Source of the DNA: Serratia plymuthica NBRC 102599 | GTDB lineage: Bacteria > Pseudomonadota > Gammaproteobacteria > Enterobacterales > Enterobacteriaceae | Direction: 5' to 3' | Assembly: GCF_001590925.1 (NCBI RefSeq) | Contig: NZ_BCTU01000017.1 | Coordinates: 1 to 53,387 of the forward strand | Length of the DNA: 53,387 bases | Part shown: positions 1 through 8,150 of the stretch, one piece after another | Layout of the letters: the number at the start of each line of letters is the position of its first letter | How positions within the stretch are numbered: the first letter of the stretch is position 1 | Notes under the pieces: model-generated | Databases searched by the model: none | What the model was told of the DNA's origin: nothing | The model's input: the letters and a program-made list of their open reading frames with translations, nothing else | Made by a program: the position numbers and the translations under genes

Positions 1-10
1 ATGGAAGCGC

Positions 11-38
11 ACTATACTCTCCGTGCATTTTGTTGCAA
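11..38 (-). promoter_or_regulatory. outward-facing promoter at left edge, possibly for a tRNA operon
   Basis: On the minus strand TTGCAA (38-33) lies 16 nt before TATAGT (16-11), followed by a GC-rich stretch (GCGC) typical of stringently controlled stable-RNA promoters. It points out of the window, away from mltA. In E. coli the initiator tRNA genes metZWV are near mltA, so a tRNA operon just outside is possible. That last step is inference. Confidence 0.4.
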
Positions 39-210
39 CCCTTTTTGCAATTAATTGAGTTAAAGCCATCTTTATGCTGAATTAGTCCGCAATTTGCGTT
101 CTTTTTCATCGTTATCCGCCGTGCGGGTTTTTTTATTTGCGGCGATTCCCTTATCTATGGGTGTTTGTTATCGTTCGCCGGTAGATCATATCTGTTTGAG
201 AGTGTGTGCG

Positions 211-1353
211 ATGAAAGGACGTTGGGGCAAATACCTGCTGGGCGGGTTGATGGTAGCGGTATTGGCAGGCTGTTCGTCAAAGCCGACCGACCGGGGGCAG
301 CAGTATAAGGATGGGCATCTGGATCAGTCGCTGGAGTTGGTGAATCAACCCAACGCCAAAGGCGTGCCGGTTAACGCCAGGGATTACTCGAATCAGCTGA
401 TGGAGATTAGAAACGCTTCTCCCGCACTGTTTAATCGCAACAACAGCACCTTTCAGGCAGTGCAAAGCTGGATGGCCGCCGGTGCCGATACCCGTCAACT
501 GAACCAATACGGTCTCAGCGCCTATCAGATGGAAGGCGTGGACAACTACGGGAACGTGCAGTTCACCGGCTACTATACGCCGGTCGTGCAGGCGCGCTAT
601 ACCCAGCAGGGTGAGTTCCGTTACCCGCTGTACCGCATGCCGCCAAAAGGCAAAGGCCGCCTGCCGGATCGCGCAGGCATTTACTCTGGCGCGCTGGATG
701 ACCGTTATATCGTTGCCTACACCAACTCGCTGATGGACAACTTTATGATGGAAGTTCAGGGCAGCGGCTATGTGGATTACGGCAATGGTCAGCCGCTGGT
801 GTTCTTCGGTTACGGCGGCAAGAACGGCCATGCCTATCGCAGCATCGGTAAAGTGCTGATCGATCGCGGCGAAGTGGCCAAGGCGGATATGTCGATGCAG
901 GCGATTCGCCAGTGGGCCGATACCCACAGCGCAGCAGAAGTGCGTGAGTTGCTGGAGCAGAACCCTTCCTTTGTGTTCTTCCGTCCGGAGGCTTTTGCGC
1001 CGGTACGGGGCGCCAGTGCGGTACCTTTGATTGCCAAAGCTTCGGTAGCTTCCGACCGTTCACTGATCCCGGCAGGCACCACGCTGCTGGCAGAAGTGCC
1101 TCTGCTGGACAACAAGGGTAAATTCACGGGAAAATATGAGATGCGCCTGATGGTGGCTCTGGACGTGGGCGGCGCTATCAAAGGCCAGCACTTCGATATG
1201 TACCAGGGCATCGGGCCGGACGCCGGCCACTCGGCGGGGTATTACAATCATTACGGCCGAGTCTGGGTGCTGAAAGGCGGTAACACCGGTACGCCATTGT
1301 TCACCAGCCAGACTTCTTCCGCTAACGGCGGTTCGTTGTTGGTTACCCGCTGA
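211..1353 (+). CDS. mltA: membrane-bound lytic murein transglycosylase A
   Basis: MltA cleaves the MurNAc-GlcNAc bond of peptidoglycan to give 1,6-anhydromuropeptides, acting from the inner face of the outer membrane. The ATG at 211 gives 380 aa with a compact lipoprotein signal: positive N-terminus, hydrophobic core, and lipobox LAGC with acylated Cys21. The upstream in-frame ATG at 94 would put a long non-signal stretch in front and is rejected. The C-terminal 3D domain shows the three conserved aspartates (about Asp318, Asp329 and Asp337) in the segment ending GPDAG; one is the catalytic acid in this family. A hairpin terminator follows. Confidence 0.95.
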   Translation: MKGRWGKYLLGGLMVAVLAGCSSKPTDRGQQYKDGHLDQSLELVNQPNAKGVPVNARDYSNQLMEIRNASPALFNRNNSTFQAVQSWMAAGADTRQLNQYGLSAYQMEGVDNYGNVQFTGYYTPVVQARYTQQGEFRYPLYRMPPKGKGRLPDRAGIYSGALDDRYIVAYTNSLMDNFMMEVQGSGYVDYGNGQPLVFFGYGGKNGHAYRSIGKVLIDRGEVAKADMSMQAIRQWADTHSAAEVRELLEQNPSFVFFRPEAFAPVRGASAVPLIAKASVASDRSLIPAGTTLLAEVPLLDNKGKFTGKYEMRLMVALDVGGAIKGQHFDMYQGIGPDAGHSAGYYNHYGRVWVLKGGNTGTPLFTSQTSSANGGSLLVTR

Positions 1354-1390
1354 CGACAATAAGTCATAGGGTACGCCGATATTGACCCGC

Positions 1391-1420
1391 AAGGGCCGGA
1401 TCTTCCGGCCCTTATCATTT
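1391..1420 (+). terminator. intrinsic terminator after mltA
   Basis: A perfect 10-bp stem, AAGGGCCGGA (1391-1400) with TCCGGCCCTT (1404-1413) and a 3-nt loop, is followed by a moderately T-rich tail. It separates mltA from tcdA. Confidence 0.7.
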
Positions 1421-1445
1421 GCATTGTTAAGGTAAGTAACGCGTT

Positions 1446-2252
1446 ATGAGCACAGCCTATTCTGAAGCCTATCTGCAGCGTTTTGGCGGCACGGCACGTT
1501 TATACGGTCAGCAGGCGCTGGCGCTGTTTGCCCAGGCGCATGTGTGCGTGATTGGCATCGGCGGCGTGGGTTCCTGGGCGGCAGAGGCTCTGGCCCGTAC
1601 CGGTATCGGCGCCATTACGCTGATCGATATGGATGATGTCTGCGTCACCAATACCAACCGCCAGATCCATGCGTTGCGCCAGCACGTTGGCCAGTCAAAG
1701 ACGGAAGTGATGGCGGAGCGCATTCTGGCGATCAACCCTGAATGCCGGGTAACCTGCATTGACGACTTTATAACTGCGGACAACGCGGCAGAGCTGCTGA
1801 ACAACAATTTCAGCTACGTGATCGACGCGATCGATAGCGTACGGCCGAAAGCTGCGCTGCTGGCTTATTGCCGTCGTTACAAGATCCCGGTGGTCACTAC
1901 CGGCGGCGCCGGCGGGCAAATAGATCCGACGCAGATAGCGGTAGCCGATTTGGCAAAGACCATTCAGGATCCGCTGGCGGCCAAGCTGCGCGAGCGGTTG
2001 AAGAATGATTTCAACGTGGTGAAAAACAGTAAGGGCAAGCTCGGCATTGATTGCGTGTTTTCCAGCGAACCGCTGGTGTATCCGCAGCCGGACGGCACGG
2101 TTTGCGCATCACGCAGCACCGCGGAAGGGCCAAAAAGAATGGATTGCAGCGCGGGATTCGGTGCGGCGACCATGGTTACCGCGACCTTTGGCTTTGTCGC
2201 CGTGTCCCACGCCTTGAAGAAAATGGTGGCGAAAGCCGCGCGTCAGGCGTAA
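1446..2252 (+). CDS. tcdA: tRNA threonylcarbamoyladenosine dehydratase
   Basis: TcdA (CsdL, YgdL) uses ATP to dehydrate t6A at position 37 of ANN-decoding tRNAs, forming cyclic ct6A. It is an E1/ThiF/MoeB-like protein of 268 aa, the usual length. The nucleotide-binding loop GIGGVGSW is at residues 37-44, followed by an acidic turn (LIDMDDV). The gene converges on csdE and their 3' ends overlap by 10 bp. CsdE is the sulfur carrier reported to work with CsdL, so the neighbourhood is functionally coherent. The E. coli neighbours are the same. Confidence 0.95.
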   Translation: MSTAYSEAYLQRFGGTARLYGQQALALFAQAHVCVIGIGGVGSWAAEALARTGIGAITLIDMDDVCVTNTNRQIHALRQHVGQSKTEVMAERILAINPECRVTCIDDFITADNAAELLNNNFSYVIDAIDSVRPKAALLAYCRRYKIPVVTTGGAGGQIDPTQIAVADLAKTIQDPLAAKLRERLKNDFNVVKNSKGKLGIDCVFSSEPLVYPQPDGTVCASRSTAEGPKRMDCSAGFGAATMVTATFGFVAVSHALKKMVAKAARQA

Positions 2253-2677
2253 CGAGCGGCGATCGCTTTCACCCCGGCGGCCAACGCTTCCAGCCCGCTG
2301 GCACGGGTGGCGCTGAGCTGAGCGCGCAGCGCCAGTTGCTCAAACAGCGCCAGCGGATCCATTGCCGCAATTTGCTGCGGCGTTTTACCTTCCACTGCCG
2401 TCAGCACGACCGCCAGCAGGCCGCGTACGATGCGGCCTTCGCTGTCGCCATAAAAATGCAGCGTGCCGTCAGCCAATAATTGATGCCCCAGCCAGACGCG
2501 GTTCTCACAGCCGCTGAGCTCCATCTCTGCCGTGCGTAACGGCTCCGGCAGTGGCGGCAACTGTTTCGCCAGCATAATCAGTTGGCGATAGCGATCTTCC
2601 CACTGCTTAAGCGCGGTAAATTTTACGATCAGCGCCTCGGCGGTAATTTCGCTGCCAAAGGGATGTGGGGCAAGCAT
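2243..2677 (-). CDS. csdE: cysteine desulfurase sulfur acceptor subunit CsdE
   Basis: CsdE is a SufE-family protein that takes persulfide sulfur from CsdA and passes it on. It has 144 aa. The acceptor cysteine is Cys57 in the motif SGCENRVW, matching the reactive cysteine of the family. It is the second gene of the csdA-csdE operon, 18 nt downstream of csdA. Its stop codon region overlaps the convergent tcdA end by 10 bp. Confidence 0.93.
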   Translation of the reverse strand: MLAPHPFGSEITAEALIVKFTALKQWEDRYRQLIMLAKQLPPLPEPLRTAEMELSGCENRVWLGHQLLADGTLHFYGDSEGRIVRGLLAVVLTAVEGKTPQQIAAMDPLALFEQLALRAQLSATRASGLEALAAGVKAIAARYA

Positions 2678-2695
2678 AGCGTCTCCGAAGTTAAT

Positions 2696-3901
2696 TTAGT
2701 CGGCCAGCAGATCTATGGCGTTGATCAGCGCTGTCACCAGGTTTTCAACGTCTTCCGTGGTGTTGTAAGGCGCGAATGACGCACGCAGTGTACCGCTGAC
2801 GCCCAACGCCGCCATCAGCGGCTGGGCGCAGTGCTGGCCGGCGCGCAGCGCGATGCCTTGCTCTGCCAAAAGAGTGACGATATCGCTGTGATGAATGCCG
2901 GCAATATCGAATGCCAGCAGGCTGGAACCTGAACAGCGGAAGCTGCGAAAGCCCGGTAACTGCGCCAGCCGTTGCTCGGCCAGATCGGCCAAATCGCGGC
3001 TGTAGCGCTCGGCGCCTGCTCTATCCTGAGTGCCAAGCCATTCCAGCGCGGCAGCCAGCCCCAGTACGCCGGCGATATTGGGTGTGCCGGCCTCAAAGCA
3101 GTGCGGTGGTTTCTGCGGCGTGAAGCCCTCGAATGACGCCTGGGTCAGCATTTTACCGCCGCCTTGCCACGGCGCCATCAGTGCCAGTAATTCGCTTTTT
3201 CCGTACAGCGCACCTATGCCGGTCGGGCCATAGAGTTTGTGGCCGGAGAAAGCGTAAAAATCAATATCAAGCTGCTGAACGTCGGCCGGGCAGTGCACTA
3301 TGCCCTGTGCTCCGTCGATCATCACGCGCGCGCCGACGCCGTGGGCCAGAGTGATGGCTTGCGCCAGATCCGGGCAACCGCCGGTGACGTTGGACATTTG
3401 CCCCAGCGCCAACAGCCGGGTTTTATCGTTGAGCAGCCTGGGGAGCTGTGCCAGGTCCGGCAGGCGATCGACACCAAGCGGCAATTTCACCACCCGCGCG
3501 CCAGTTTGTTCCGCCACCATCAACCAGGGGATCAGGTTGGCGTGGTGTTCGGCTTCGCTCACCAGAATTTCGTCACCCGGTTGCAGCCGGGGGCGGGCAT
3601 AGCTTTGCGCCACCAGATTGATTGCCTCGGTGGTACCGCGTACCCAAATAATGTCATCGGCCGTGGGGGCATTGATCAGCGTAGCGACCTGCCGGCGCGC
3701 CTGTTCGAAGCGGGCGGTCAAATCCTGTGCCACGCGGTGTTGGCTGCGATGCACCGTGGCGGCATCGTCACGGTAAAACTGCTGCGTCGCCGCGATAACC
3801 GCCAGCGGCTTCAACGCGGTGGCGGCGCTGTCGAGATAAATTCCCGCCTGCTGCAGGGCCGGAAACTGATTACGAAAATCGGTGGGATTAAAAGGTGTCA
3901 T
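2696..3901 (-). CDS. csdA: cysteine desulfurase CsdA
   Basis: CsdA is a PLP-dependent class V aminotransferase-fold enzyme that removes sulfur from cysteine as an enzyme persulfide. The ATG at 3901 gives 401 aa, the same length as E. coli CsdA; an upstream in-frame start at 3976 adds 25 unlike residues and is rejected. The PLP-binding lysine is Lys222 in FSGHKLYGPTG. The catalytic cysteine is Cys358 in RAGQHCAQP. It forms an operon with csdE, its sulfur acceptor. Confidence 0.95.
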   Translation of the reverse strand: MTPFNPTDFRNQFPALQQAGIYLDSAATALKPLAVIAATQQFYRDDAATVHRSQHRVAQDLTARFEQARRQVATLINAPTADDIIWVRGTTEAINLVAQSYARPRLQPGDEILVSEAEHHANLIPWLMVAEQTGARVVKLPLGVDRLPDLAQLPRLLNDKTRLLALGQMSNVTGGCPDLAQAITLAHGVGARVMIDGAQGIVHCPADVQQLDIDFYAFSGHKLYGPTGIGALYGKSELLALMAPWQGGGKMLTQASFEGFTPQKPPHCFEAGTPNIAGVLGLAAALEWLGTQDRAGAERYSRDLADLAEQRLAQLPGFRSFRCSGSSLLAFDIAGIHHSDIVTLLAEQGIALRAGQHCAQPLMAALGVSGTLRASFAPYNTTEDVENLVTALINAIDLLAD

Positions 3902-4095
3902 ACCCTGATTGTCACTGGCTGAGTCAATGGGTGATCCTGTCCTATTTTTTCGTCGGAGACAAGTTCTCCCGTCCATTAGGACTTATCGCCTGGAAATCTC
4001 TGATAAGTTTGTTATGCTATTAAGTGCCTGCCAGGTAATGGCGTTAAATAACATAAAAGGTTTTTTACAGCATTTTTATCTACAAGGAGTCCGCA

Positions 4096-4320
4096 ATGAA
4101 GAAAACAGCCGCAGTTATTTCTGCTCTGATGCTAACGTTTACCCTGGCCGCATGTTCCAGCAATTACGTAATGCATACCAATGATGGACGCACCATTGTC
4201 GCTGACGGAAAACCAAAGGTGGATAACGACACAGGCATGATCAGCTATAAAGACGCCAACGGCGTTGAACAGCAGATCAACCGTTCAGACGTGAAAGAGA
4301 TGGTTGAAAGCAACCAGTAA
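4096..4320 (+). CDS. ygdI: small lipoprotein, YgdI/YgdR family
   Basis: A 74-residue lipoprotein of the DUF903 family. The signal peptide ends with lipobox LAAC and Cys20 followed by SSNY. The mature part is the short YgdI/YgdR fold with motif NDGRTIVADGKP. The molecular role is unknown. An AAGGAG ribosome-binding site precedes the ATG. It converges with gcvB, as in E. coli, which supports the symbol. Confidence 0.88.
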   Translation: MKKTAAVISALMLTFTLAACSSNYVMHTNDGRTIVADGKPKVDNDTGMISYKDANGVEQQINRSDVKEMVESNQ

Positions 4321-4338
4321 CCTCGTCAAAAAACGGGC

Positions 4339-4368
4339 AAAAAAAAGCACCGCAAATATTGCGGTGCT
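4339..4368 (-). terminator. GcvB rho-independent terminator
   Basis: A 10-bp stem (4346-4355 with 4359-4368, loop ATA) is followed on the minus strand by a run of seven T. It ends GcvB and may also help stop ygdI readthrough from the other side. Confidence 0.85.
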
Positions 4369-4539
4369 GCATAAAATCACTATGGACAGACAGGGTAAAT
4401 GTACAGGAAGTGAAAAAACAGTAGCTTAGCTACCATGTCTGGATTGCCAGACAATTTGCAAACACAACATCATAACCACAAGCCAAAAGTTCATCGGCGT
4501 CCTCGACACCCACTCCCTTTTCGTTCCGGCCCGGGAAGT
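4339..4539 (-). ncRNA. gcvB: GcvB small regulatory RNA
   Basis: GcvB is an Hfq-dependent sRNA that represses many amino-acid and peptide transporter mRNAs. The minus strand matches the E. coli GcvB layout as I remember it. The 5' end ACTTCCCGGGCCGGAACGAA starts at 4539. The G/U-rich R1 seed occupies about 4478-4459. The strongly conserved R2/R3 block CACTTCCTGTACATTTACCC lies around 4412-4393, and the 3' end is a stem of AGCACCGCAA with TTGCGGTGCT plus a T-run. The length is about 201 nt, close to the E. coli RNA. It is divergent from gcvA, whose product activates it in E. coli. An 84-codon frame over the same bases (4680-4426) is spurious. Confidence 0.93.
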
Positions 4540-4545
4540 GCCGCC

Positions 4546-4574
4546 ACTATAGGTATTTGCTGGCGCATGCTCAA
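4546..4574 (-). promoter_or_regulatory. gcvB promoter
   Basis: TTGAGC (4574-4569), a 17-nt spacer and TATAGT (4551-4546) place the start of transcription near 4539, exactly where the GcvB 5' sequence begins. GcvA binding would be expected upstream, in the shared region with gcvA, by analogy with E. coli. Confidence 0.8.
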
Positions 4575-4589
4575 CGGACAATTTATAAT
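4561..4589 (+). promoter_or_regulatory. probable gcvA promoter
   Basis: A perfect TATAAT (4584-4589) has a poor -35 (TGGCGC, 4561-4566) 17 nt upstream. It overlaps the divergent gcvB promoter, consistent with GcvA autorepression and gcvB activation from one site as in E. coli. The gcvA leader would be about 115 nt. Confidence 0.5.
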
Positions 4590-4712
4590 GGCTCGGATTA
4601 AAAAAACTAATGATAGCGGTTTGCTGTCGTGGACCTGTAACTTGGTACACAGCGTCGCCTGATTTTTTATGCCGAATCATTCGGAATATTGTTACACAAA
4701 AGTAGCTAATAA

Positions 4713-5630
4713 ATGTCTAAACGCTTACCACCTCTCAATGCGCTGCGGGTCTTCGACGCGGCGGCTCGCCACCTGAGTTTCACCAAAGCGGCAGAAGAGC
4801 TGTTCGTTACCCAGGCCGCTGTGAGCCATCAGATCAAGTCGCTGGAGGACTTCCTCGGCCTGAAGCTGTTTCGGCGGCGCAATCGCTCGCTGCTGCTGAC
4901 GGAAGAAGGGCAAAGTTATTACCTGGATATCAAGGAAATCTTCTCTTCGATCAACGAAGCTACCCGCAAGTTGCAGGCGCGCAGTGCCAAGGGGGCATTA
5001 ACCGTCAGTTTGCCGCCGAGTTTCGCCATTCAGTGGTTGGTGCCGAGGCTCTCTGGCTTTAACTCAGCTTATCCGGGGATCGACGTGCGCATCCAGGCAG
5101 TGGACCGTGAGGAAGAGAAGCTGGCGGACGATGTCGATGTAGCGATTTTTTATGGTCGCGGCAATTGGCCAGGGGTGCGCGCCGAACGTTTATACGCGGA
5201 ATATCTGTTGCCTGTGTGTTCACCCAGTCTGCTGACCGGGGAACATGCGTTAAAAGTGACGGACGATCTGGCTTATCACACGCTACTGCATGATACTTCA
5301 CGCCGCGATTGGCTGGCTTATACCCGACAGTTGGGATTGCAGCACATTAATGTGCAACAGGGGCCGATTTTCAGCCACAGCGCAATGGTGGTTCAGGCTG
5401 CGGTTCATGGTCAGGGAGTGGCGCTGGTGAATAACGTGATGGCGCAAACTGAAATCGAAGCCGGGCGGCTGGTTTGCCCGTTTAACGATGTACTGGTCAG
5501 TAAAAACGCTTTTTATCTGGTATGCCATGACAGCCAGGCAGAACTGGGTAAAATAGCCGCCTTTCGTCAGTGGATCCTGGCACGGGCAGCCAGCGAGCAG
5601 GAGAAATTCCGCTTTCGCTATGAACAATAA
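4713..5630 (+). CDS. gcvA: LysR-type glycine cleavage regulator GcvA
   Basis: GcvA activates the glycine cleavage operon when glycine is present and drives gcvB transcription. It has 305 aa, the standard LTTR length. The N-terminal winged helix-turn-helix (about residues 5-64) shows the typical SFTKAAEELFVTQAAVSHQI pattern. A LysR substrate-binding domain follows. It is divergent from gcvB and followed by a hairpin terminator and then ygdD, the same order as in E. coli. Confidence 0.95.
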   Translation: MSKRLPPLNALRVFDAAARHLSFTKAAEELFVTQAAVSHQIKSLEDFLGLKLFRRRNRSLLLTEEGQSYYLDIKEIFSSINEATRKLQARSAKGALTVSLPPSFAIQWLVPRLSGFNSAYPGIDVRIQAVDREEEKLADDVDVAIFYGRGNWPGVRAERLYAEYLLPVCSPSLLTGEHALKVTDDLAYHTLLHDTSRRDWLAYTRQLGLQHINVQQGPIFSHSAMVVQAAVHGQGVALVNNVMAQTEIEAGRLVCPFNDVLVSKNAFYLVCHDSQAELGKIAAFRQWILARAASEQEKFRFRYEQ

Positions 5631-5632
5631 GG

Positions 5633-5665
5633 CCGGCCGCCGTTCTGCGGCAGCCGGTTTTCTTC
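5633..5665 (+). terminator. intrinsic terminator after gcvA
   Basis: The stem CCGGCCGCCG (5633-5642) pairs with CGGCAGCCGG (5648-5657) with one mismatch, and is followed by TTTTCTTC. ygdD begins only 17 nt further on, so some readthrough is possible. Confidence 0.65.
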
Positions 5666-5681
5666 AATAAGGTAAATAACG

Positions 5682-6077
5682 ATGAGCAGTCGTTCAATGC
5701 TGATTTTTGCCGCTATCAGCGGCTTTGTATTTGTTGCCCTGGGCGCGTTTGGCGCGCACGTATTAAACGGCACGCTGGGTGCAAACGAGATGGCCTGGAT
5801 CCGTACCGGGTTGGATTACCAAGGGTTCCATACCCTGGCGATCCTGGTGCTGGCGGTGGCGATGCAGCGCCGCGTCAGCCTGTGGTTTTATTGGAGCGGG
5901 GCGCTGTTGGCGCTCGGCACCGTACTGTTCAGCGGCAGTCTGTATTGTCTGGCGCTGTCACACCTGAAGGTCTGGGTCTATATCACGCCGGTTGGCGGCG
6001 TGTGCTTCCTGATCGGTTGGGCATTGATGTTGATTGGCGCTTTGCGTCTGAGGAAAAAGGCCGAGCGCCATGAATAA
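5682..6077 (+). CDS. ygdD: DUF423 inner-membrane protein YgdD
   Basis: A 131-residue, very hydrophobic protein with about four membrane segments. It carries the DUF423 signature near the N-terminus ([12 protein letters not shown]). The biochemical function is unknown. It overlaps the start of rlmM by 8 bp, so the two are probably translationally coupled, as in E. coli. Confidence 0.88.
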   Translation: MSSRSMLIFAAISGFVFVALGAFGAHVLNGTLGANEMAWIRTGLDYQGFHTLAILVLAVAMQRRVSLWFYWSGALLALGTVLFSGSLYCLALSHLKVWVYITPVGGVCFLIGWALMLIGALRLRKKAERHE

Positions 6078-7173
6078 GCTTGCGTTGTATTGCCGTCCTG
6101 GTTTTGAAAAAGAGTGTGCGGCGGAAATTACCGCCAAGGCTGCCGAGCTGGAAGTCTTTGGGTTTGCCCGGGTAAAAGATAACAGCGGCTACGTGCTGTT
6201 CGAGTGCTATCAGCCGGATGACGCCGACCGCCTGGCGCGGGAAATCCCGTTCCGTGAACTGATTTTTGCCCGCCAGATGCTGGTGGTTGGCGAACTGCTG
6301 CGCGACCTTCCGCCGGAAGATCGCGTGTCACCGATTGTCGGCATGTTGATTGGCGTGGTCGATCGCGGCGGTGAGCTGCGAGTGGAAGTGCCGGATACCA
6401 ACGAAAGCAAAGAGCTGATGAAGTTCTGCCGCAAGCTGACCGTGCCGCTGCGTGCCGCAATGCGTGAGCAAAAGGTGCTAATGGCGCGTGAGAACGCGAC
6501 CCGTCCGGTGGTTCATGTGTTCTTTATCGCACCGGGTTGCTGTTATGTCGGCTACTCCTTCAGTAACAACAATTCGCCGTTCTATATGGGGATTCCGCGC
6601 CTCAAGTTCCCTTCTGACGCGCCGAGCCGTTCTACGCTGAAACTGGAAGAGGCGTTCCACGTGTTCATTCCCGCCGATGAGTGGGACGAACGTTTGAGCA
6701 GTGGCATGCATGCGGTCGATCTGGGCGCTTGCCCGGGCGGCTGGACCTATCAACTGGTGCAACGCAGCATGATGGTGCATGCGGTGGATAATGGCCTGAT
6801 GGCGCAGAGCCTGATGGATACTGGGCAGGTTACGCATCACCGCGCCGACGGTTTCAAATACGAACCAAGCAGCAGCAAGATTTACTGGCTGGTGTGCGAC
6901 ATGGTGGAGAAACCGGCCAAAGTGACCAGCTTGATGATCCAGTGGTTGGTCAAAGGTTGGTGCCGTGAGGCGATTTTCAACCTGAAGCTACCGATGAAAA
7001 AACGTTACGAAGAGGTTTCGCAGAATCTGCAGACCATCAAGGAAGCGTTGGACGCGGTTGGCATCAGTTCAGAAATTCATGCTAAACAGCTTTATCACGA
7101 TCGTGAAGAAGTCACGGTACATGTGCGCCGTATGTGGTCGGCGGTGCCGGGACGTCGCGACGAGCGTGAATAA
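6070..7173 (+). CDS. rlmM: 23S rRNA (cytidine(2498)-2'-O)-methyltransferase
   Basis: RlmM methylates the 2'-OH of C2498 in the peptidyl transferase region of 23S rRNA using S-adenosylmethionine. It has 367 aa. An N-terminal THUMP-type RNA-binding part precedes a Rossmann methyltransferase domain whose SAM-binding loop is [11 protein letters not shown] (about residues 216-226). Later motifs (CDMVEKP, and [11 protein letters not shown] with candidate catalytic lysines) fit the RrmJ/fibrillarin-like family. A short strong hairpin follows and overlaps the stop of convergent xni. Confidence 0.95.
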   Translation: MNKLALYCRPGFEKECAAEITAKAAELEVFGFARVKDNSGYVLFECYQPDDADRLAREIPFRELIFARQMLVVGELLRDLPPEDRVSPIVGMLIGVVDRGGELRVEVPDTNESKELMKFCRKLTVPLRAAMREQKVLMARENATRPVVHVFFIAPGCCYVGYSFSNNNSPFYMGIPRLKFPSDAPSRSTLKLEEAFHVFIPADEWDERLSSGMHAVDLGACPGGWTYQLVQRSMMVHAVDNGLMAQSLMDTGQVTHHRADGFKYEPSSSKIYWLVCDMVEKPAKVTSLMIQWLVKGWCREAIFNLKLPMKKRYEEVSQNLQTIKEALDAVGISSEIHAKQLYHDREEVTVHVRRMWSAVPGRRDERE

Positions 7174-7180
7174 TTGACCG

Positions 7181-7203
7181 GGCGCTGCTTGCAGCGCCTT
7201 TAG
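7181..7203. terminator. terminator between convergent rlmM and xni
   Basis: The stem GGCGCTGC (7181-7188) with GCAGCGCC (7191-7198) is followed by CTTTAG. It overlaps the xni stop codon. Confidence 0.5.
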
Positions 7204-7958
7204 CTAACCGGTAACCGCAACTGCTGCAGGTTGCCGGTTAACGTCAAATCGGTGCGCAGCGTGGCGACCTTTTTACTGACGTAAGCCATGTCGCGGTGTT
7301 GTTGCAACTTGCCGCGCCATTTTTCCGCCACCTGTTCCAGATCCTGATACAGCTCATCCAACGTACCCGCCTGTTGTAATAACAATACCGCCGTTTTTGG
7401 CCCGATGCCGGCCACGCCAGGAATTTTGCTGCTGCTTATTCCCGCCAGCCCCCAGTAATCCGCCAATTGCTGTGGCGCAACCCCGAATTCCTGTTGCACA
7501 AAGGGCATGTCCAGCCAGCGTTTCTGGAAGTAATCGCGGATCTGCACGTTGGGCGCCAACAGTTGGCAATAACCTTTGTCGGTGGACACTATCGTCACCT
7601 GATGGCCGCCGCCGGCGACCTTGGCCGTCAGCGTTGCCGCCAGATCGTCCGCCTCATTGCCCGGCGAATGCCAACAGGCGACGCCGAGCGCTTCGAATGC
7701 CTGCCGCAGCTGTGGCATTTCCTGCTGTAAGTTTTCCGGCATCGGCGAGCGTCCGGCTTTGTAGTCGGGCAGAATTTGGTGACGCCAGCTTTCACTGCGG
7801 TCATCTTCGTCGAATACTGCCACCGCATGGGTTGGCCGGCTGTGCTGGATCAGCTGTTGCAGCGCATGCTGGCAGGCATTCACGCAGGGAGAACCCTGCA
7901 CGGCGTGGATGCGGCGAATTAAGTTCAGGGCGTCAACAATCAGTAGGTGTATAGGCAT
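7200..7958 (-). CDS. xni: flap endonuclease Xni
   Basis: Xni (ExoIX, YgdG) is a FEN-family nuclease resembling the 5'-nuclease domain of DNA polymerase I. It has 252 aa, near the E. coli length. The N-terminus [10 protein letters not shown] carries the first metal-binding aspartate, and acidic clusters such as [11 protein letters not shown] follow. A helix-hairpin-helix DNA-binding motif ([14 protein letters not shown]) is in the C-terminal half. This family is known to lack some metal ligands of full FENs; I did not resolve all of them here. Confidence 0.92.
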   Translation of the reverse strand: MPIHLLIVDALNLIRRIHAVQGSPCVNACQHALQQLIQHSRPTHAVAVFDEDDRSESWRHQILPDYKAGRSPMPENLQQEMPQLRQAFEALGVACWHSPGNEADDLAATLTAKVAGGGHQVTIVSTDKGYCQLLAPNVQIRDYFQKRWLDMPFVQQEFGVAPQQLADYWGLAGISSSKIPGVAGIGPKTAVLLLQQAGTLDELYQDLEQVAEKWRGKLQQHRDMAYVSKKVATLRTDLTLTGNLQQLRLPVS

Positions 7959-8015
7959 TTATTCGTCGTCTTTCAAGCCGCAGCGTGGCTGACTTCCCGT
8001 ACCCATCCCAGTTTC

Positions 8016-8073
8016 TGTAGCGGGCGAATATATCGCTCCGACGAATGCGGGCACAGAATGGAGCGTATCTACA
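8016..8073. repeat. 58-nt inverted-end intergenic repeat, copy 1
   Basis: A 58-nt element begins TGTAG and ends CTACA in the xni-ppnN gap. A diverged copy of identical length lies at 14825-14882. Shared blocks include GGGCGAA near the left end, CCGAC in the middle, and CGGGC followed by CAG. There is no coding capacity. It looks like a small palindromic or MITE-like repeat; the family is not identified. Confidence 0.55.
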
Positions 8074-8114
8074 ATGCCTGAGTACGCTTGCCGCCTGGCT
8101 GTAGAGTAAAGTCA

Positions 8115-8144
8115 GATAAAAGAAGGGCGGCTCTACGCCGCCCT
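8115..8144 (-). terminator. intrinsic terminator after ppnN
   Basis: On the minus strand the stem AGGGCGGC with GCCGCCCT (arms 8144-8137 and 8131-8124, 5-nt loop) is followed by TCTTTTATCT. Confidence 0.7.
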
Positions 8145-8150
8145 GAGGTA

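Noticed and set aside
94-210. N-terminal extension of mltA from ATG 94
   Set aside because: It would place 39 residues before a complete lipoprotein signal peptide; the ATG at 211 is the credible start.
4426-4680. 84-codon reading frame on the minus strand
   Set aside because: It overlaps GcvB and its promoter; the bases are explained by the conserved sRNA, and no protein family is recognisable.
8016-8073. ERIC element as identity of the 58-nt repeat
   Set aside because: Length and core sequence do not match the roughly 127-bp ERIC consensus I know.
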